Part shown: positions 9,190 to 17,664 of the stretch, one piece after another
Layout: the number at the start of each line of letters is the position of its first letter
Position numbering within the stretch: the stretch's first letter is position 1
Source: Mycobacterium heidelbergense
GTDB lineage: Bacteria > Actinomycetota > Actinomycetes > Mycobacteriales > Mycobacteriaceae
Length of the DNA: 64,000 nt
Direction: 5' to 3'
Assembly: GCF_010730745.1 (NCBI RefSeq)
Contig: NZ_AP022615.1
Coordinates: 2,914,001 to 2,978,000 of the forward strand
The notes under the pieces: generated by a model
Told to the model about the DNA's origin: nothing
Seen by the model: only the letters and a program-made list of their open reading frames with translations
Databases searched by the model: none
Translations under genes and position numbers: made by a program

Positions 9190-10248
9190 ATGTCTGTGGG
9201 CTGGCAGCAATGGGATGAAGAAGACACCACCGACGAGATATTGGGTGCTACCGGTATCTGGCTGATCCCACGAACACGCCCGGTAGTTAAGGAACCGAGA
9301 CACCGAGTCATCACCACCAGCATCAGTCGCGATGCGCTGGCTCGCGAGCGTCAGGAGGTGCTGGAGTGGGCCCAAGCACGCATCGACGAACTGACCGGTC
9401 TAGCCGAAGCCAAAGAACACTTCACGACATGGCGCACCGCCCTACAAACCAGCCACCATCATGATGTTGAGCACGGCGGGGCGGTGACCTCCTGTCGGGA
9501 AAATCACATGGTGTTTCTCGGCGCGCCGGGCACAGCGAAGAAAACGTTCGCCCGAGTGATCGCTGAAGTGTTGTTCGGGTTAGGCACCCTCACCCGCCCG
9601 GAGGTCACCGAGATCACCGCCCACGACATCACCATGGGCGACCCTTCACACAGCGCCGCCAGAATGAAAACCGTATGCGACGACGCCCGTGGTGGAGTGT
9701 TGTTCCTCGACGAAGCCCACCAGTTGGCCCCCCACACCGACATCCCCTCTTTGGGTGGGGACGCGATCACTACCCTGCAGGCGTGCGTCGCGGATTACCC
9801 CGGCGAGGTGGTGGTCATCCTCGCCGGCCACCCCACCCCCATGCAGAACTTCCTCACAGCTCATGCCGGGCTGGCCGGTCGATTCCCCCACACCGTGGCT
9901 TTCACCAGCCCCACCCCCGACGACATCATCACCCTCGGGCACCGCCTCGCCGGCAAAGAAAACCTGATCGTCGAAGACACCGCATGGGAACTACTGCACG
10001 CCGAAGCGGCCCGGCTGCGGTCGATCCCCTACGGCCACGGCACGCTGCTCGATGTTGCCGGTAACGCCCACTATGCCCACGACGTCATCCACACCTGCCA
10101 ACGCACACGACTGCGCCGACTCCACAAACTCGCACCCCACCGCCGCGACCTCGAACACCTCCTCCACACCAACCCCCACGCCCTCCACGCCAACACCACC
10201 GACATGCAACGCGCCCTCACCGCAACCCACCCACCCATAGGAATATGA
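9190..10248 (+). CDS. EccA-like AAA ATPase without TPR domain (copy 2)
   Basis: The product has 352 residues and is closely similar to copy 1 throughout. The Walker A region reads GAPGTAKKT: the proline of EccA (GPPGTGKT) is present, but the second glycine is alanine and the residue after the lysine is again lysine. Walker B (GGVLFLDEAH), the sensor region (VVILAGHPTP) and GRFP are intact. The same unusual Walker A in both copies argues that it predates the duplication and is tolerated or selected. It is the last gene of its cassette. A chaperone or export-coupling role for the two surface proteins is inferred from EccA. Confidence 0.75.
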   Translation: MSVGWQQWDEEDTTDEILGATGIWLIPRTRPVVKEPRHRVITTSISRDALARERQEVLEWAQARIDELTGLAEAKEHFTTWRTALQTSHHHDVEHGGAVTSCRENHMVFLGAPGTAKKTFARVIAEVLFGLGTLTRPEVTEITAHDITMGDPSHSAARMKTVCDDARGGVLFLDEAHQLAPHTDIPSLGGDAITTLQACVADYPGEVVVILAGHPTPMQNFLTAHAGLAGRFPHTVAFTSPTPDDIITLGHRLAGKENLIVEDTAWELLHAEAARLRSIPYGHGTLLDVAGNAHYAHDVIHTCQRTRLRRLHKLAPHRRDLEHLLHTNPHALHANTTDMQRALTATHPPIGI

Positions 10249-10289
10249 AACGGCGCACGCGCAAGGTGTTCTCGGCTAGTGGGAGTGAA

Positions 10290-10458
10290 GATGCACGCCG
10301 ATGCCAAAGCTGAAGTGCCGGTTTACTTTACGATCCAGAATGACCTTGTCCGGTTCGGGGAAGACCGCAGGGTCTCGTCGAAAAACGTTAGGCCATCGCC
10401 GGGCGCCGGGCGTCAGAACGGCCGGCGCGATGATGGCCAGACCATCGACGAAATCGGT
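10290..10458 (-). pseudogene. Fragmented copy of the neighbouring P450 gene
   Basis: Three short blocks match the P450 gene at 11129-12493 in the same order: 10290-10378 with about 11410-11498 (around residues 332-361), 10383-10410 with about 11571-11598, and 10411-10458 with about 12001-12050 (around residues 148-164). The intervening coding sequence is missing. This is a partial duplication of the P450 gene reduced by deletions; no product is expected. Confidence 0.85.
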
Positions 10459-10851
10459 CAGGTCAGCCGTGTAGTCCCAGGATAGGCGTCGAAGCCGCGG
10501 TCAAAGCTCATCAGGTCGGTGATGTGGTGTCGAGCCATGGTGGCGACGTGTAGCGCATCCCTGGCAGACAAGTCCAGATAGCGCAAGAGGGTGTCCTTGG
10601 CGTGCTCGACGTCGGTGCGTGCGATCGACAGCACGTCGTCGACCACCCCGAGGAGGGCATCGAAGGCGGGCTGGATCGCCTCGCGCCGGTCGATCGCTAC
10701 GTAGCGGTGACAGATTTCCTGCAGCGCTTCGGCGTCGGTGACCAGCCGCCGGACTGCGGGCAGTGCGGACTCGAGCAGACGCTGCGCGTCGAGCTTGTGG
10801 GGGTGCAAGTGCCCACCAATACATGGGGATGTTGGAATCGACGAAGATCAC
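10458..10851 (-). pseudogene. VapC-type PIN toxin, frameshifted
   Basis: The start, GTG at 10851, gives MIFVDSNIPMY with the first PIN-domain aspartate (residue 5), but this frame then loses similarity. The rest of the toxin, from HPHKLDAQRLLESALP through RDALHVATM to MSFDRGFDAYPG, lies in another frame from about 10808. A net frameshift near 10815-10830 separates them. The GTG overlaps the vapB stop by four bases, the usual vapBC layout. An alternative TTG start at 10808 would lack the first catalytic acid. It is probably inactive. Confidence 0.75.
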
Positions 10852-11111
10852 CGCGACGTGTACGGCAGCGGCCCTTGTCCGCGGTCGATCTCGTCGAGCA
10901 TCTGCTCAATATCGGCGGTCGGGAACTCATGGTGTGCGGCGGTACGGATTGTGCGTAACTTGATGTCGAGGTCGCCACCGGGTTCGCGCTCCCGCGCTTC
11001 GCGCAGGGTGCGGCGAACCCACTCCGAGACGGTCGTGCGGTGCCGGCGTGCAATCGCGTGCAGCTGCTCCCATTCGTCGGCGTCAAAGACGACCTACAAA
11101 CGCTTACTCAT
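10848..11111 (-). pseudogene. VapB-type antitoxin with an early stop codon
   Basis: Reading from ATG at 11111 gives MSKRL, then TAG at 11096-11094, then an open frame VVFDADEWEQLHAIARRH...TVSEWVRRTLREARER running to a TGA at 10848. The layout, a short ribbon-helix-helix-like antitoxin followed by a PIN toxin with a 4-base overlap, is that of vapBC. A single change from CAG to TAG at codon 6 would explain the interruption. With its toxin partner also broken, the module appears dead. Confidence 0.75.
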
Positions 11112-11128
11112 GCATGCGAGTATGCCGT

Positions 11129-12493
11129 TTAGTCGATAACGGCGGCTTCCTTGCGTTCGGTGACGGGTCGGGCCAGCTCCTGCTCGTCGCAGATGCGCTG
11201 CAGCTTGTCGAGGGTTTCATCGAGGCCGGCGCCAACGCGGCGACCCGGCGTGAAGGTGGCCGGCAGGTTGCGCATGCCCTGGATGACGCCGATGGTCTCG
11301 TAGTGGACGGCGCCGTCGGGGTCGCAACGGTAGTCCGGCATGCGGTCGAGAACAGCGGTCAGCATGGATTTGAACACGGTGCGCGCCACGTTGGATCCGA
11401 TGCATCGGTGCACGCCGATGCCAAAGCTGAAGTGCCGGTTACCTTTACGATCCAGAATGAGCTTGTCCGGTTCCGGGAAGACCGCAGGGTCGCGGTTGGC
11501 CATGGCCCACGAAATCCACAGTCGCTCACCCTCTTTGAACTGCATACCATCGAGCTCCACGTCGTCCGAGAATGTCCTGCCATCGCCGGGCGCCGGGGTG
11601 AAGTAGCGCAGGAACTCTTCGGTCGCGGGGTCGAGCAGGGTATCGCGGTTCCGGCTGAGACACTCCCGCTCATCGGGGTTTTCCGAAAGCCATTCCAGGG
11701 AATGGGCGGTCAGGGCCGTCGTGGTGTCGAAGCCGCCGCCGATGACCAATCCGAGATTGCCGAGGATCTCCAGATCGGGAGCCGGCTCGCCGTCTATCCG
11801 CATCTCGACTAAAGCATTCACCACACCGGGTCGCGGATGGTCGCGGATCTCGATCATGTTGTTGACCAGGTCAAGCCCCATCTTCCGGTGCATCTCGGTG
11901 ACACGCTGGATGTCCGGCGAGTGCTCGGGGGTGTACACGGCGGCATGAACCGGCTCGCTGTACATCTTCCAGTTCTTCAATGGGATGCCCAGGATCGCCA
12001 GCGTCAGAACGGCCGGCACGATGTTGGCCAGATCGTCGACGAAATCGATGCTGCCCTGCTGAATCTTCTCGTCGAGGCAGGCGCGCGTCACGTCGTCGAT
12101 GAACGGCTCCCAGCGCTTGATCGCGGCCGGTGACAGGTAGGGGTTGAGCACGGTGCGGTAGGTGCGGTGTTCGGGGTCGTCCATCTCCAGGATGCCGCCC
12201 CGTACGCCGTTGATGCGGCTGGCCGTCGGAATCGAAATGCCTTTGTAGCCACGACGTTCGTTGTTGACATCGTGATCGTTGGAGACCGCCGGGCAGCGGG
12301 CCAGTTCGAAGACCTCGTGGCTGCCGGCCGCGACCCAGTGCCCGTCATAGGTGTCGCTCCACGCCATCGGGCACCGGGCGTGCATCTCCTCGGTGATCGC
12401 CTTGAACCGCGACCGGTACTCCGCGGAGTGCCGGTCGAAGTGATACCGGTTTCGCTTGCTGTCGCTGTCGCTGACGACGTCGTCGACGCTCAA
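11129..12493 (-). CDS. Cytochrome P450
   Basis: A haem-thiolate monooxygenase of 454 residues. The I-helix oxygen-binding segment GGGFDTTT is at 252-259, the ExxR motif at 293-296 and the haem-binding loop FSFGIGVHRCIG has its cysteine at 364. It lies directly after a [3Fe-4S] ferredoxin gene (gap 14 bases) and an SDR gene on the same strand, so the three probably form one operon in which the ferredoxin passes electrons to this P450. A broken partial copy lies downstream at 10290-10458. The substrate is not known; linkage to mce and CoA-ligation genes suggests a hydrophobic carbon source. Confidence 0.95.
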   Translation of the reverse strand: MSVDDVVSDSDSKRNRYHFDRHSAEYRSRFKAITEEMHARCPMAWSDTYDGHWVAAGSHEVFELARCPAVSNDHDVNNERRGYKGISIPTASRINGVRGGILEMDDPEHRTYRTVLNPYLSPAAIKRWEPFIDDVTRACLDEKIQQGSIDFVDDLANIVPAVLTLAILGIPLKNWKMYSEPVHAAVYTPEHSPDIQRVTEMHRKMGLDLVNNMIEIRDHPRPGVVNALVEMRIDGEPAPDLEILGNLGLVIGGGFDTTTALTAHSLEWLSENPDERECLSRNRDTLLDPATEEFLRYFTPAPGDGRTFSDDVELDGMQFKEGERLWISWAMANRDPAVFPEPDKLILDRKGNRHFSFGIGVHRCIGSNVARTVFKSMLTAVLDRMPDYRCDPDGAVHYETIGVIQGMRNLPATFTPGRRVGAGLDETLDKLQRICDEQELARPVTERKEAAVID

Positions 12494-12507
12494 AGCACTG
12501 TCTCCCT

Positions 12508-12708
12508 TTACGTTTCATCGGTAATGATGATGGCCTGCTCCGGACAGGACTGCGCGGCCTCGCGAACCTTATCCTCCCGGCCGGCCGGCACCACCTCGTC
12601 GATCGCCGACGAACTTCCGTCGATGTCGCTGAGCCGGAAAGAATCCGGAGCGATCATCGAACAGAGGGTATGGCCCTGGCAGCGTTCTGAATCAACCCAG
12701 ACCTTCAC
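12508..12708 (-). CDS. [3Fe-4S] ferredoxin
   Basis: This 66-residue protein has the mycobacterial P450-ferredoxin pattern: cysteines at 10 and 16 in CxxHxxC (His at 13 in place of the fourth cysteine) and a third at 55 in SCPEQAI. It should bind a 3Fe-4S cluster and serve as electron donor to the adjacent P450. It lies in the same operon, 14 bases before the P450 start. Confidence 0.92.
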   Translation of the reverse strand: MKVWVDSERCQGHTLCSMIAPDSFRLSDIDGSSSAIDEVVPAGREDKVREAAQSCPEQAIIITDET

Positions 12709-12789
12709 GGTGTTTCCTTCTTGCCGGCGCCGTCTCCCACCGCTTCTCCTTCCAGTTGGTTGCCCGGCATCGCCGAGGGTGGCTGGCGC

Positions 12790-13491
12790 TCAGGTGTTTC
12801 GACCACCGTTGACACCCAAAATCTGGCCGGTGATGTAGCCGGCTTCCTCGGACACCAGGAAAGCGCACGCCGCGGCGATGTCTTCGGGCTTGCCCATTCG
12901 GCGCACCGGGGTGCGCGCGATGGTCTGGTCGATGTCGCCGAGGTACCCGTGTCTTTCGGCGCTGCGCAGCATCGGGGTGTCGATGAAGCCCGGCGGCACG
13001 GCGTTGACCGTGATGCCGCTGGGCCCGTACTCGAGCGCCAGCGACTTGGTGAGCCCGTTGACCGCGGACTTGGCCGCCACATAGTGGGACATGTAGGGCG
13101 CGCCGGAATGCGTACTCGACGACGAGATGTTGACGATCCGTCCCCACCCGGCCGCGACCATGTCCGGCAGCACCGCCTGGGTCACGTGGAAGACCCCGTT
13201 GAGGTTGACATCGATCACGCGCTGCCAGTCCTCGAAGGTGATGTTGGTGAAGCGTTTGAACCCGTCCAGGCCCGCGGCGTTGACAAGGACCGTCACCGGC
13301 CCCAGCCGGGCGCGGATCGCCGCGAGCGCGCCATCCACCTGAGCCCGGTCCGTCACGTCGGCGGTGAAGGCGAAATCGGACTCGGACGCCCTGAGGTCGA
13401 TGGTGGCGACGTCAAGGCCGTCGGCGCGCAGCCGTTGCGCGACGGCCAGACCGATGCCGGACCCGCCGCCGGTGACAACAGCCGTCTTCAC
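12790..13491 (-). CDS. Short-chain dehydrogenase/reductase
   Basis: The product has 233 residues and a classical SDR fold: nucleotide-binding TGGGSGIG at 7-14, NAAG at 71-74, the serine run near 123-126 and YxxxK with Y137 and K141. It is likely an NAD(P)-dependent alcohol or ketone oxidoreductase. It is first in the minus-strand operon with the ferredoxin and P450, suggesting that it oxidises the alcohol made by the P450. The GAGAAC-N3-ACTCTC palindrome at 13564 lies 73 bases upstream. Confidence 0.92.
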   Translation of the reverse strand: MKTAVVTGGGSGIGLAVAQRLRADGLDVATIDLRASESDFAFTADVTDRAQVDGALAAIRARLGPVTVLVNAAGLDGFKRFTNITFEDWQRVIDVNLNGVFHVTQAVLPDMVAAGWGRIVNISSSSTHSGAPYMSHYVAAKSAVNGLTKSLALEYGPSGITVNAVPPGFIDTPMLRSAERHGYLGDIDQTIARTPVRRMGKPEDIAAACAFLVSEEAGYITGQILGVNGGRNT

Positions 13492-13563
13492 GTCGCCGCC
13501 GTCAAGCCCGCCACGCTGTCACATGCGGCCGTCTCGCTCACCAAGAATCTCCCTTACAATTAT

Positions 13564-13578
13564 GAGAACCTTACTCTC
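13564..13578. promoter_or_regulatory. Palindrome GAGAAC-CTT-ACTCTC
   Basis: A 6-3-6 palindromic site in the divergent region between the SDR operon and the aldehyde dehydrogenase gene. It matches the GAGAAY-N3-AYTYTC pattern also seen at 13741, 28360, 28438, 36157, 36718 and 39426. Confidence 0.5.
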
Positions 13579-13701
13579 CGCTCGAATCGCCGTGCAACAT
13601 CGATGCGAAACCACGCGCGGCCTGCGTCGGAAGGCCCGTCGTCGCGGCGTCGCGGCGGTTGTACCGCAGGTCAGCGGGCCCATCGTATTCCTGAGACTTC
13701 C

Positions 13702-13729
13702 TTGAATTATCGAGACCCGAATGTAAGAT
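13702..13729 (+). promoter_or_regulatory. Candidate promoter for the aldehyde dehydrogenase operon
   Basis: TTGAAT at 13702 and TAAGAT at 13724 are separated by 16 bases and lie 55 bases before the gene start. They resemble SigA-type -35 and -10 boxes. The GAGAAT palindrome at 13741 lies just downstream, where a bound repressor would block the polymerase. Confidence 0.35.
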
Positions 13730-13740
13730 TCGCCCGGGAA

Positions 13741-13755
13741 GAGAATGAAATTTTC
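13741..13755. promoter_or_regulatory. Palindrome GAGAAT-GAA-ATTTTC
   Basis: Second copy of the 6-3-6 motif in this divergent region, 29 bases before the aldehyde dehydrogenase start. Five of six positions pair between the halves. Confidence 0.5.
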
Positions 13756-13783
13756 GTGACCGTCACCACATCAGGGGATACGG

Positions 13784-15292
13784 ATGCCAGCGCAGGACAC
13801 GGCAGAGACCACCGCGGATGCCGCGCCCGAGCCACAGGTCGCCCGCCGACTGCTGATCGACGGCCGGCTCGTCACCGCGGCCAAGAGGTTCCCCTCGATC
13901 AATCCCGCCACCGGCGAGGTCATCGGGCACGCTCCGGATGCCGGTGTCGAGGAGGCCGAAGCGGCGATCGCGGCGGCCCGGCGCGCGTTCGACACGACGA
14001 GCTGGCCGACCGACGCGGAGCTGCGGATCCGCTGCCTTGACCAGCTCCACCGGGCCCTTGTCGAGCATGCCGAGGAGTTGCGTGAGCTGACCATCGCGGA
14101 AGTCGGCGCCACCCGAGCGCTCACCCAGGGCGCTCAACTCGACGAGCCGATCAGGATCGTGCGTTTCTACGCGGACCTGCTCCGCACCTATCCGATGTCG
14201 GAGGACATCGGGGAAATCGAATCGCGGGGCATGCGGCATCACCGATGGGTGGAGAAGGAAGCCGCCGGGGTGGTGGCCGCCATCATCGCCTACAACTATC
14301 CGAACCAGCTCGCGCTGGCCAAGCTGGCCCCGGCGCTGGCCGCCGGATGCACCGTCGTGCTCAAGGGCGCGCCGGACACCCCGCTGACCACGCTGGCCCT
14401 GGGTGAGCTGATCGCGAACCACACCGACATCCCGCCCGGTGTGGTGAACGTTCTCACGTCGTCGGACGCCGCCGTCGGAGAGGCGCTGACCACCAGCCCC
14501 GACGTGGATGTGGTCACCTTTACCGGGTCGACCGCGGTGGGTCGCCGGATCATGGCCGCGGCGAGCGGGACCGTCAAGCGGGTCTTTCTGGAATTGGGCG
14601 GCAAGTCGGCGGTGATCATGCTCGACGACGCCGACTTCGCGAGCGCGGCCATGTTCGCGGCGTTCAGCATGGTCACTCACGCCGGCCAGGGCTGCGCCTT
14701 GACGTCGCGGCTGCTGGTGCCCAGAAAGCGTCATGACGAGATCGTGGAGCTGATCGCGCGGAACTTCGCCAAGGTCCGTCACGGCGATCCGGCCGATCCC
14801 AAAACGTATATGGGGCCGCTGATCAACGAGCGTCAGCGGGACAAGGTCGACGGCATGGTCCAGCGCGCCGTCGCGGCGGGGGCGACCCTGGTCACCGGAG
14901 GCAAGCGGCTGGATCCGGGCTATTTCTATGCGCCCACGTTGCTCACCAACGTCGATCCCGACAGCGAGATCGCCCAGGACGAGGTCTTCGGGCCGGTGCT
15001 GGTCGTCATCGGGTTCGACGATGACGACGACGCGGTGCGCATCGCCAACAACTCGATTTACGGGTTGGCCGGCGCGGTCTTCAGCCGCGACCAGGACCGG
15101 GCGCTGGCGGTGGCGCGCCGGATCCGGACCGGATCGTTTTCCATCAACGGCGGCAACTACTTCGGCGCCGACAGCCCGTTCGGGGGCTTCAAGCAGTCCG
15201 GTGTCGGCCGCGAGATGGGGGTGGCCGGGCTCGAGGAGTTCTTGGAGCGCAAGACCCTGGCGGTCCCGGTCGTTGCGGGGGGTGACGCATGA
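13784..15292 (+). CDS. Aldehyde dehydrogenase
   Basis: An NAD(P)-dependent aldehyde dehydrogenase of 502 residues. The general-base glutamate is E270 in FLELGGKS, the catalytic cysteine is C304 in AGQGC, and NYPN (171-174) holds the active-site asparagine. It should oxidise an aldehyde to the acid, a logical step after the P450 and SDR on the other strand. Its stop overlaps the start of the CoA-transferase gene (ATGA), so the acid would be handed on for CoA activation. Confidence 0.95.
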   Translation: MPAQDTAETTADAAPEPQVARRLLIDGRLVTAAKRFPSINPATGEVIGHAPDAGVEEAEAAIAAARRAFDTTSWPTDAELRIRCLDQLHRALVEHAEELRELTIAEVGATRALTQGAQLDEPIRIVRFYADLLRTYPMSEDIGEIESRGMRHHRWVEKEAAGVVAAIIAYNYPNQLALAKLAPALAAGCTVVLKGAPDTPLTTLALGELIANHTDIPPGVVNVLTSSDAAVGEALTTSPDVDVVTFTGSTAVGRRIMAAASGTVKRVFLELGGKSAVIMLDDADFASAAMFAAFSMVTHAGQGCALTSRLLVPRKRHDEIVELIARNFAKVRHGDPADPKTYMGPLINERQRDKVDGMVQRAVAAGATLVTGGKRLDPGYFYAPTLLTNVDPDSEIAQDEVFGPVLVVIGFDDDDDAVRIANNSIYGLAGAVFSRDQDRALAVARRIRTGSFSINGGNYFGADSPFGGFKQSGVGREMGVAGLEEFLERKTLAVPVVAGGDA

Positions 15293-16494
15293 GGCCGCTG
15301 GAGGGCATCCGCGTCCTGGAGGTCGCCATGTACGGGTTCGTGCCGTCCGCGGGCGCCGTGCTGGCCGAGTGGGGCGCCGACGTGGTCAAAGTCGAGCACG
15401 CCGTGACCGGCGACCCGCAACGCGGGCTCCGGCAGACCGGAATGCTGCGCGTCGAAGGCGATCCGAACCCCAACATCGAACACGCCAACCGCGGCAAACG
15501 CAGCATCGGGCTGGACATGTCGGTGCCCGGGGGCAAGGAGGTTCTCTACGAGCTGGCCCGCCGGTCCGATGTGTTCCTGACCAGTTTTCTGCCCGACGCC
15601 CGCCGGAAGTTCGGCATCGACGTCGACGACATTCGGGCGGTGAATCCGTCGATCGTCTACGCCCGGGGAAGCGCGCTAGGGCCCCGCGGTGACGAGGCCA
15701 CCAAGGGCGGCTACGACATGACCGCCTTCTGGTGTCGGGCCGGAACCGCCGCGACCATCACCCCGGCGGGCATGCCCGGCATGATCGCGCCGCCCGGACC
15801 GGCGTACGGCGACACCATCTCCGGTACCAACCTCGCCGGTGGCATCGCGGCGGCGTTGCTCAAGCGCGAACGCACCGGCGAACCTTCGGTCGTCGATGTC
15901 TCGCTGCTGGGCAGCGGCCTGTGGTCGATGGGGCACACGGTGGCGTTGACCACGCACCTGGGCCAGCGGCTGGAAGCGCCACCCCCGGGTGTGCACGGCG
16001 CGCCGAATAACCCCTTGGTGGGCCTGTACACGACGTCCGACGGCCGCTACATCTCCTTCGTGATGATGCAGCCCACCAAGTTCTGGGCGGACGTGTGCCG
16101 GCACGTCGGCCTACCGGAGCTGGCCGACGATCCGCGCTTCGCCACCGTCGAGTCGATCGCCGCCAACACCGCGGATGCCGTGGAGACCTTGACCAAGGTC
16201 ATCGCAACCCGCACGCTTGCCGAGTGGAGCGAACGCTTTGCGACGCTCGCGGGACCCTGGGCGCCGGTGCAGGACACCTTGCAGGCGGTCGGCGACGCGC
16301 AGATCCGCGCGAACGAGTACGTGGTTCGCGCAGGCGAACTCGAGCTGGTCGCCAATCCGGTCCAGTTCGACGTGGCGGCGCCGAGCAGCGGGCCGGCGCC
16401 CGGATTCGCCGAGCAGACCGACGAGATCCTGATGGAAATCGGGCTCGATTGGGACCGCATCATCGAACTCAAGACGGCCGGCGCCGTCACTTAG
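15289..16494 (+). CDS. Family III CoA-transferase (CaiB/BaiF)
   Basis: The product has 401 residues with the N-terminal LEGIRVLEVA and the LAEWGADVVKVE signature of family III CoA-transferases. The likely catalytic aspartate is D143 in GGYDMTAF. It would move CoA onto a carboxylic acid. Translational overlap with the aldehyde dehydrogenase indicates a two-step acid activation unit. It is followed after 340 bases by the yrbE/mce operon. Confidence 0.92.
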   Translation: MRPLEGIRVLEVAMYGFVPSAGAVLAEWGADVVKVEHAVTGDPQRGLRQTGMLRVEGDPNPNIEHANRGKRSIGLDMSVPGGKEVLYELARRSDVFLTSFLPDARRKFGIDVDDIRAVNPSIVYARGSALGPRGDEATKGGYDMTAFWCRAGTAATITPAGMPGMIAPPGPAYGDTISGTNLAGGIAAALLKRERTGEPSVVDVSLLGSGLWSMGHTVALTTHLGQRLEAPPPGVHGAPNNPLVGLYTTSDGRYISFVMMQPTKFWADVCRHVGLPELADDPRFATVESIAANTADAVETLTKVIATRTLAEWSERFATLAGPWAPVQDTLQAVGDAQIRANEYVVRAGELELVANPVQFDVAAPSSGPAPGFAEQTDEILMEIGLDWDRIIELKTAGAVT

Positions 16495-16833
16495 GGGCCG
16501 GAGCTGCTTGGAATGTTTGAGCCGAACGTCGCTTCCGTTGCGACTCACTCGCCGTGCCGACGCGCTGTGTCCGATAACGGTTATGCATTTTTCGTTACGC
16601 CCGGGCACGGCATGAGTCATAATCGCCGCACGCTTCAAGACGGGTGGGCCCTCGTGTTGGAGCGGCCAACTCACGCAACAGAATGGAGGCTGGCGTGAGG
16701 ATGGAGGGCATGGTCGCCGACGCGCAGCCGCGGTCCGCGGCCGCTCGGATCGGTCTGGCGCACAGGGTGGTTGGTTCGGGCGAGATATTTACTTCAGCGT
16801 CAACGGTCACGCTGCCGGAAGGACCTCGCTTCG
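16495..16833 (+). other. Region upstream of the mce operon
   Basis: About 340 bases. A possible -10 box CATAAT lies near 16618-16623, with no clear -35. No GAGAAY-N3-AYTYTC site is seen. A small ORF (16695-16844) occupies the 3' part. Confidence 0.4.
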
Positions 16834-16844
16834 ATGGCGAGTAG
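16695..16844 (+). CDS. Possible small upstream ORF overlapping yrbEA
   Basis: This 49-codon ORF starts at GTG 16695 with GGAGG 7 bases upstream and stops at TAG 16844, 11 bases inside the yrbEA gene. The layout would allow translational coupling to the permease gene. The peptide (VRMEGMVADAQPRS and onward) has no recognised domain. It could be a leader peptide or chance; the sequence alone cannot decide. Confidence 0.3.
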   Translation: MRMEGMVADAQPRSAAARIGLAHRVVGSGEIFTSASTVTLPEGPRFDGE

Positions 16845-17640
16845 GGGAGCGGACCGCTGGTCGCCGGGCATCTCGTTGGGGCGCGGCTCCAAGCCCGCGG
16901 AGGCGATCGGCGGCTTGTTCGCGATGTCCGCGGACGCGATCAAGTTTTTGTTCCGCCGGCCGTTCCAGTGGCGTGAGTTCTTGGAGCAGTCGTGGTTTGT
17001 CGCGCGCGTGGCAATGGCGCCGACGTTGTTGGTGGCGATTCCGTTCACCGTCTTGGTCAGCTTCACGCTCAACATCTTGTTGCGTGAACTGGGGGCCGCG
17101 GATCTTTCGGGTGCGGGCGCCGCGTTCGGGGCGGTGACCCAGCTCGGCCCGCTGGTGACGGTGTTGATCGTGGCCGGCGCCGGTGCCACGGCGATGTGCG
17201 CCGACCTGGGTTCGCGCACGATCCGCGAGGAGATCGACGCGATGGAGGTGCTGGGCATCAATCCGGTGCAGCGCCTGGTGACGCCGCGCATGCTGGCCTC
17301 GGGCCTGGTGGCGCTGCTGCTGAACAGCCTGGTCGTCACCATCGGCATCGTGGGTGGCTACGTCTTTTCGGTGTTCGTCCAAGACGTCAATCCCGGCGCG
17401 TTCGCCGCGGGCATCACCCTGCTGACGGGCGTGCCGGAGGTGATCATTTCTTGTGTCAAGGCAGCGCTTTTCGGTCTGATCGCCGGATTGGTCGCGTGTT
17501 ATCGCGGACTGACGATCACCGGCGGCGGCGCGAAGGCCGTCGGCAACGCCGTGAACGAAACGGTGGTCTACGCGTTCATGTCGCTGTTCGTGGTGAATGT
17601 GGTTGTTACCGCTATCGGCATCCGAATGTCGGCCAAGTAG
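16834..17640 (+). CDS. yrbEA: YrbE-family ABC permease (A)
   Basis: A 268-residue integral membrane permease of the MlaE/YrbE type with about five hydrophobic segments. The cytoplasmic EEIDAMEVLGINPVQRLVTP segment is the EExDAL-type motif that contacts the ATPase MceG/Mkl. The start at 16834 was chosen because it gives the usual YrbE length and lies after GGAAGGAC; a longer frame from 16771 adds residues not typical of the family. First permease of the eight-gene yrbEAB-mceABCDEF operon. No ATPase gene is in the window, as usual for Mce systems. Confidence 0.93.
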   Translation: MASRGADRWSPGISLGRGSKPAEAIGGLFAMSADAIKFLFRRPFQWREFLEQSWFVARVAMAPTLLVAIPFTVLVSFTLNILLRELGAADLSGAGAAFGAVTQLGPLVTVLIVAGAGATAMCADLGSRTIREEIDAMEVLGINPVQRLVTPRMLASGLVALLLNSLVVTIGIVGGYVFSVFVQDVNPGAFAAGITLLTGVPEVIISCVKAALFGLIAGLVACYRGLTITGGGAKAVGNAVNETVVYAFMSLFVVNVVVTAIGIRMSAK

Positions 17641-17664
17641 CGGAAGGAGGTGTAGGGACACGCT

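Larger units (their letters stand above)
5311..10248 (+). repeat. Tandem duplication unit 2
   Basis: This is the second copy of the leader-PGRS-gjpA-ATPase unit. The leader is about 54 bases shorter than in unit 1 because of one internal deletion near 5726. The order, strand and spacing of the three genes are the same. The match stops just after the ATPase gene, where a P450-derived scar begins. Confidence 0.9.

Noticed and set aside
10279..10485. Plus-strand ORF of 68 codons
   Set aside because: It is the reverse of fragmented P450 coding sequence, as a similar plus frame exists antisense to the intact P450.
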